The notes beneath the pieces are model-generated. The model was not told the DNA's origin. It made no database searches and saw only the letters and a list, made by a program, of their open reading frames with translations. A stretch of DNA of 16,688 nucleotides from Methanoregulaceae archaeon (GTDB lineage Archaea > Halobacteriota > Methanomicrobia > Methanomicrobiales > Methanospirillaceae), in contig JALOPT010000047.1 in NCBI GenBank assembly GCA_025453715.1, positions 1-16,688 of the forward strand, written 5' to 3'. Below, piece after piece: positions 14,005-16,688 of the stretch. Numbering within the stretch: position 1 is the stretch's first letter; each line of letters begins with the position of its first letter. A program made the position numbers and the translations under genes.

Positions 14005-14277
14005 TTAATCTTCCTTTCCCCAGAAAAGGTCGGCTTCTTTTTCCATTTTATCAAGTCGTGTATAGTAGTCAGGGAACTCGTTCAGATGTGCCAGCGCGAT
14101 TTTTCCGGTCATCAACGGGTCGTCACTGGTCACATTGGTAGATGGATCAACAAGGCCGTGCTCAAGTTCCACATCAAGGCCCATCCTGAACTGTTCAACA
14201 TCAAACTCTGACCAGGTAATCCCAAGGGTTTTACCTATCCTTTTGGCATCATCGGTAGTGAAGTGTTTTTTCGTCAT
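14005..14277 (-). CDS. DUF5661-like small protein of unknown function
   Basis: 90 aa, acidic and soluble, with no signal peptide or membrane segment. The conserved-looking core 'FDVEQFRMGLDVELEHG' followed by 'DPSTNVTSDDPLMTGKIALAHLNEFPDYYTRL' matches what I remember of the DUF5661 family, short proteins in archaea and bacteria; the assignment is from memory. No catalytic motif is evident. The ATG at 14277 has AGGGAAG upstream. It stands alone, divergent from the nrdG-like gene, with which it shares a 172-bp promoter region. Confidence 0.85.
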   Translation of the reverse strand: MTKKHFTTDDAKRIGKTLGITWSEFDVEQFRMGLDVELEHGLVDPSTNVTSDDPLMTGKIALAHLNEFPDYYTRLDKMEKEADLFWGKED

Positions 14278-14360
14278 TTGCGCTTCCCTGTTTGTAATGG
14301 ATGTTCGTCAAGGGCATAATTTTTTCCATGATGGCAAAATATTCCAGTCGGATTGTCTGA

Positions 14361-14418
14361 TATGGTGAAGGAAACGTCCCGTGCCGCTTCACTACATTGA
14401 ATACCACACTTCACCATA
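14361..14418. promoter_or_regulatory. CTTCAC(C/T)A repeats between DUF5661 and nrdG-like genes
   Basis: TATGGTGAAG (14361-14370) and CTTCACCATA (14409-14418) are a perfect 10-bp inverted pair with a 38-nt spacer. A third, direct copy CTTCACTA is at 14387-14394, 22 bp before the last one. The cluster ends 31 nt before the nrdG-like ATG, where a regulator could block or aid transcription. Confidence 0.5.
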
Positions 14419-14449
14419 CTACTGAGCAAAGATCGATTCAGGTCGCGAG

Positions 14450-15172
14450 ATGGATGTCAACTTCGGTGGTTTTGTCCCTATCAGCACGGTAGACTGGAGA
14501 GGGAAAGCAGTATGCACGGTATTTTTGCGTGGGTGCCCGGTACGTTGCACGTACTGCCATAATGCCTCAATTCTGTCAGGGAAAGATTACCGGCCAGTGG
14601 AAGAGATCATCGGGATGATCAGGTCGTCCCGGCTCCTCATCAGCGGGGTTGTTTTTTCCGGCGGTGAACCGACCATGCAGGCAGATGCATTGATTGTACT
14701 TGCAGGATCCGTTAAAAAAATGGGCCTTCTTGTCGGGGTCCAGACAAATGGTGTGTACCCGGATGCCCTCGAAGCCCTGATCGGTAAAAACCTTGTAGAC
14801 CGGATCGCACTCGATATCAAGGCACGGTGGCAGCGGTATGACAACCTGCTGAAAGTGCCCTGCGTCAGCAATGTACAACGGTCACTGGAAATCTGCAGGA
14901 CTGCCCGGAAGAGTGGCAGACTCCCGGAGTTCGAAGTTGTCATCACCCTGTTCAGGGGATACGAGGACGAAGTCGCTTATATTTCCCGTGAATGCAGCGA
15001 TGTTGACCTTGTAATCCAGCAGGGGGTACAGGGAGACATTCCCCCGTTATCCTGTAGTGAAATAAAAAAGATCGCCGACCAGCTCAACCGGACGGTCAGG
15101 ATCAGGACCCGTGAGGGAGGTGAAATTTCGTATGAAGGTAGTAGGGATCGTTGGATTGCCAGCGAGCGGTAA
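14450..15172 (+). CDS. Radical SAM activating enzyme, NrdG-like (anaerobic ribonucleotide reductase activase)
   Basis: 240 aa. The radical SAM cysteines are Cys29, Cys33 and Cys36 in 'GCPVRCTYCHN', and the SAM-binding GGEP motif is at 71-74, followed by 'GVQTNGVYPDAL' and 'VDRIALDIKARWQRY', the usual strand order of activases. Such enzymes install a glycyl radical on a partner; in methanogens the usual partner is class III ribonucleotide reductase (NrdD). It is longer than E. coli NrdG (about 154 aa) and may be an archaeal NrdG2 or a pyruvate formate-lyase-activase relative; NrdD is not in the window. The ATG at 14450 has a weak AGGT upstream. Its end overlaps the next gene by 41 nt, showing a compact operon. 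Confidence 0.9.
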   Translation: MDVNFGGFVPISTVDWRGKAVCTVFLRGCPVRCTYCHNASILSGKDYRPVEEIIGMIRSSRLLISGVVFSGGEPTMQADALIVLAGSVKKMGLLVGVQTNGVYPDALEALIGKNLVDRIALDIKARWQRYDNLLKVPCVSNVQRSLEICRTARKSGRLPEFEVVITLFRGYEDEVAYISRECSDVDLVIQQGVQGDIPPLSCSEIKKIADQLNRTVRIRTREGGEISYEGSRDRWIASER

Positions 15173-15680
15173 GGGAGAATTCTCACGGATTGCGCTTTCG
15201 ATGGGTATTCCCGTGATTGTAATGGGAGATATGATCCGGAAGGCAGTACTGGACGCAGGACTCCCGCTGACAGATAAGAACCTTGGCGAAACAGCCGGGA
15301 GAATCAGGGCTGAGAATGGCATGGATGCGATTGCTAGGCTCTGTGTCCCGGAGATCAGGAACCTGGATGCCCCACTGGTCATTGTCGATGGTATCAGGGG
15401 TGATTCAGAGGTCCAGGTATTCCGTGAGAGTTTCCCCGGTTTTGTCCTTGTCAGGATTGACTCACCATTCGTAACGCGCCTCAGCCGTATCGCAGGCCGC
15501 GGACGAACCGATGACAACCTTGACGAAGAAGCATTGAAAGCCAGGGACGAGCGTGAAAAGGCATGGGGGCTCTCAAAAGCCCTGGAGGGAGCGGATTACC
15601 GCATCGATAATGACGGCAGCCTGGAGTCCTTCATACGGCACGTTATGGCACTCCTCGAAAAAGTAAAGGGGTCATCATGA
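15132..15680 (+). CDS. UPF0200 P-loop protein (dephospho-CoA kinase-like fold)
   Basis: 182 aa from the ATG at 15132; a GTG at 15111 is in frame, but GGAGGTG lies 9 nt before the ATG and 'MKVVGIVGLPASGKGEFS' is the expected N-terminus. Walker A GLPASGKG is at 8-15, a 'IVDGIRGDSEVQVFR' segment carries the Walker B-like acidic region, and 'RIAGRGRTDD' resembles a lid arginine cluster. This places it in the archaeal UPF0200 family, related to nucleotide and dephospho-CoA kinases. Its substrate has not, to my knowledge, been settled; archaeal dephospho-CoA kinase activity is assigned to a different, GTP-dependent family. It lies inside the operon, overlapping the upstream gene by 41 nt and the downstream gene by 4 nt (ATGA). 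Confidence 0.92.
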   Translation: MKVVGIVGLPASGKGEFSRIALSMGIPVIVMGDMIRKAVLDAGLPLTDKNLGETAGRIRAENGMDAIARLCVPEIRNLDAPLVIVDGIRGDSEVQVFRESFPGFVLVRIDSPFVTRLSRIAGRGRTDDNLDEEALKARDEREKAWGLSKALEGADYRIDNDGSLESFIRHVMALLEKVKGSS

Positions 15681-16450
15681 GCATCACCCCCTATTTTTCC
15701 TCGTCTGCCAAGGTCTGGGACTCATTTGAATGGGTATACGGGATCCCGGACGCAGGGTATAGCGGCTGGGAGGTCGTTGCAGATGGCCGGTACCGCCTCG
15801 ATAACCCGGACAACAGGAAGGAGATACGTGAAGCGATTGCAAGTACCGGCCTTGGTATCACGGTCCATGCACCCTACGGGGACCTGAACCTTGCTACCCT
15901 GAACCACCCGATCTGGGAGGAATCCATCAGGCAGGTCTGTGTATGCGTGACGAACGCAGCTGAATTCACGGACCGGGTGACCATTCACCCCGGTTACCTC
16001 TCCCCGGTTGGGAAACTCCTCCCCGAGAAGGCCTGGCGGCTCCAGAAAGAGGCCCTTGTCCGGATCGGGAAGGTTGCATCCGATTGCGGTGTAATTGCAT
16101 GTCTTGAAAATATGATAGGGATCCGGGAGTTTCTCTGCCAGAGGCCCGAGGAGATCCTTGGCATGACGGAAGGCATCGAAGGGATCGGGATCACCATTGA
16201 TTTCGGGCACGCAAATACTGTTGGCAGGGTAAAGGAATTTTTGCCCCTTATACGGCATGCAAAACACATCCATATCCATGACAACCAGGGGGTATCGGAT
16301 GAGCACATCGCACTCGGGACGGGGACCATCCCCTGGGATATCGTCGGCCCTGCCGTCCGGAAAGATTATTCGGGGGTAGCCGTGGTAGAAGGTAAGTCGC
16401 TTGAAGAAGGGAAAAAGAGCCTTTTGGTGTATAGGAAGTGGTTCTTATAG
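15677..16450 (+). CDS. Sugar phosphate isomerase/epimerase-like TIM-barrel protein (AP endonuclease 2 superfamily)
   Basis: 257 aa. The fold is the xylose isomerase-like/endonuclease IV TIM barrel. Candidate metal ligands line up at strand ends: His64 ('TVHAPYGD'), His104 ('TIHPGY'), Glu144 ('CLENM'), Asp175 and His178 ('TIDFGHAN'), His199/His201 ('HIHIHDNQG'), His210 ('DEHIALGTGTI') and Glu238 ('VVEGK'). This is a full set for a two- or three-metal site, so it is probably an active enzyme, but substrates in this superfamily range from sugars to abasic DNA. The length is close to endonuclease IV (about 285 aa), though the sequence looks more like the sugar-isomerase branch. It starts in the stop of the kinase-like gene (ATGA) and overlaps the RNase Z gene by 13 nt. 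Confidence 0.9.
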   Translation: MSITPYFSSSAKVWDSFEWVYGIPDAGYSGWEVVADGRYRLDNPDNRKEIREAIASTGLGITVHAPYGDLNLATLNHPIWEESIRQVCVCVTNAAEFTDRVTIHPGYLSPVGKLLPEKAWRLQKEALVRIGKVASDCGVIACLENMIGIREFLCQRPEEILGMTEGIEGIGITIDFGHANTVGRVKEFLPLIRHAKHIHIHDNQGVSDEHIALGTGTIPWDIVGPAVRKDYSGVAVVEGKSLEEGKKSLLVYRKWFL

Positions 16451-16688
16451 CCGGAGAGACCCTGCAGGTCTATTTCCTTGGTACGGCAGGTGCCCTTCCT
16501 ACCCCGCAGAGGAACCCCCCCTGTTTCATGATCCGCAGGGGGTCTGATACGATCCTGTTTGACTGCGGGGAAGGTGCCCAGCAGCAGATGATGAGAGCGA
16601 GGACCGGGTTTACGGTTGACGCCATTTTCATCACCCACTGGCATGCAGACCATTTTCTTGGTGTCATCGGCCTTGTACAGACATTATC
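16438..16688 (+). CDS. rnz: Ribonuclease Z (3' end cut by window)
   Basis: I translated 83 codons by hand; the gene runs off the window. A stop (TAG, 16432-16434) lies just upstream in frame, and the GTG at 16438 is the only usual start codon before the conserved N-terminus 'LQVYFLGTAGALPTPQRN', so this start is well fixed. 'ILFDCGEGAQQQMMR' and the zinc-binding 'FITHWHADHFLG' (HxHxDH) identify the metallo-beta-lactamase tRNase Z that cuts 3' trailers from tRNA precursors. In E. coli-type sequences the motif is normally HxHGDH; here the residue before Asp is Ala, as in other archaeal sequences. It overlaps the TIM-barrel gene by 13 nt, so it is likely co-translated. Confidence 0.95.
   Translation, partial: MVLIAGETLQVYFLGTAGALPTPQRNPPCFMIRRGSDTILFDCGEGAQQQMMRARTGFTVDAIFITHWHADHFLGVIGLVQTL

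Noticed and set aside
1..16688. CRISPR array, insertion sequence, tRNA or rRNA
   Set aside because: I saw no regularly spaced repeats, transposase, terminal repeats, cloverleaf or rRNA-like segments; intergenic gaps are short and accounted for.

Overview
The window looks like chromosome of a euryarchaeal methanogen, most likely order Methanomicrobiales. Archaeal traits include an LSm protein, CDC48 with an adjacent Hsp20, a class V FBP aldolase/phosphatase, a fused ADP-forming acyl-CoA synthetase, archaeal-type ribonuclease Z, TATA-box promoters and oligo-T ends. Phosphoribulokinase in this company is known from Methanospirillum-type methanogens. No methanogenesis gene is present, so the order is an inference. 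No mobile element, CRISPR array, tRNA or rRNA was seen.

Layout. 1-907 (-): 3'-truncated zinc-ribbon/TPR protein. 1051-1643 (-): LSm protein and a winged-helix protein with a C-terminal Cys4 cluster, overlapping at TGATG. 1799-5023 (-): three sugar-bisphosphate genes in a row, transcribed as class I FBPase, class II aldolase, class V FBP aldolase/phosphatase, behind a promoter near 5245 and a possible leader ORF. 5413-8260 (-): CDC48 then Hsp20. 8410-8985 (-): 5-formyltetrahydrofolate cyclo-ligase, divergent from phosphoribulokinase (9350-10366, +), which is followed by an acyl-CoA synthetase (10427-12496, +). 12531-13808 (-): ThiC. 14005-14277 (-): small DUF5661-like protein. 14450 to the end (+): tightly packed operon of a NrdG-like radical SAM enzyme, a UPF0200 P-loop kinase-like protein, a TIM-barrel isomerase-like protein and ribonuclease Z (cut by the window end).

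How the genes fit together. The FBPase/aldolase/FBPA-P operon plus phosphoribulokinase supply enzymes for gluconeogenesis to fructose 6-phosphate and for ribulose 1,5-bisphosphate formation. This fits the RuBisCO-linked reductive hexulose-phosphate pathway described for Methanospirillum hungatei, but RuBisCO and the hexulose-phosphate enzymes are not in the window. CDC48/Hsp20 form a protein quality-control pair. The right-hand operon joins nucleotide reduction, an unassigned kinase and tRNA 3' processing.

The observations most worth following are the TFE-beta/RPC39-like architecture of the winged-helix protein, the redundant FBP enzyme operon with PRK nearby, and inverted-repeat operator candidates upstream of nrdG-like, thiC, LSm and PRK genes.
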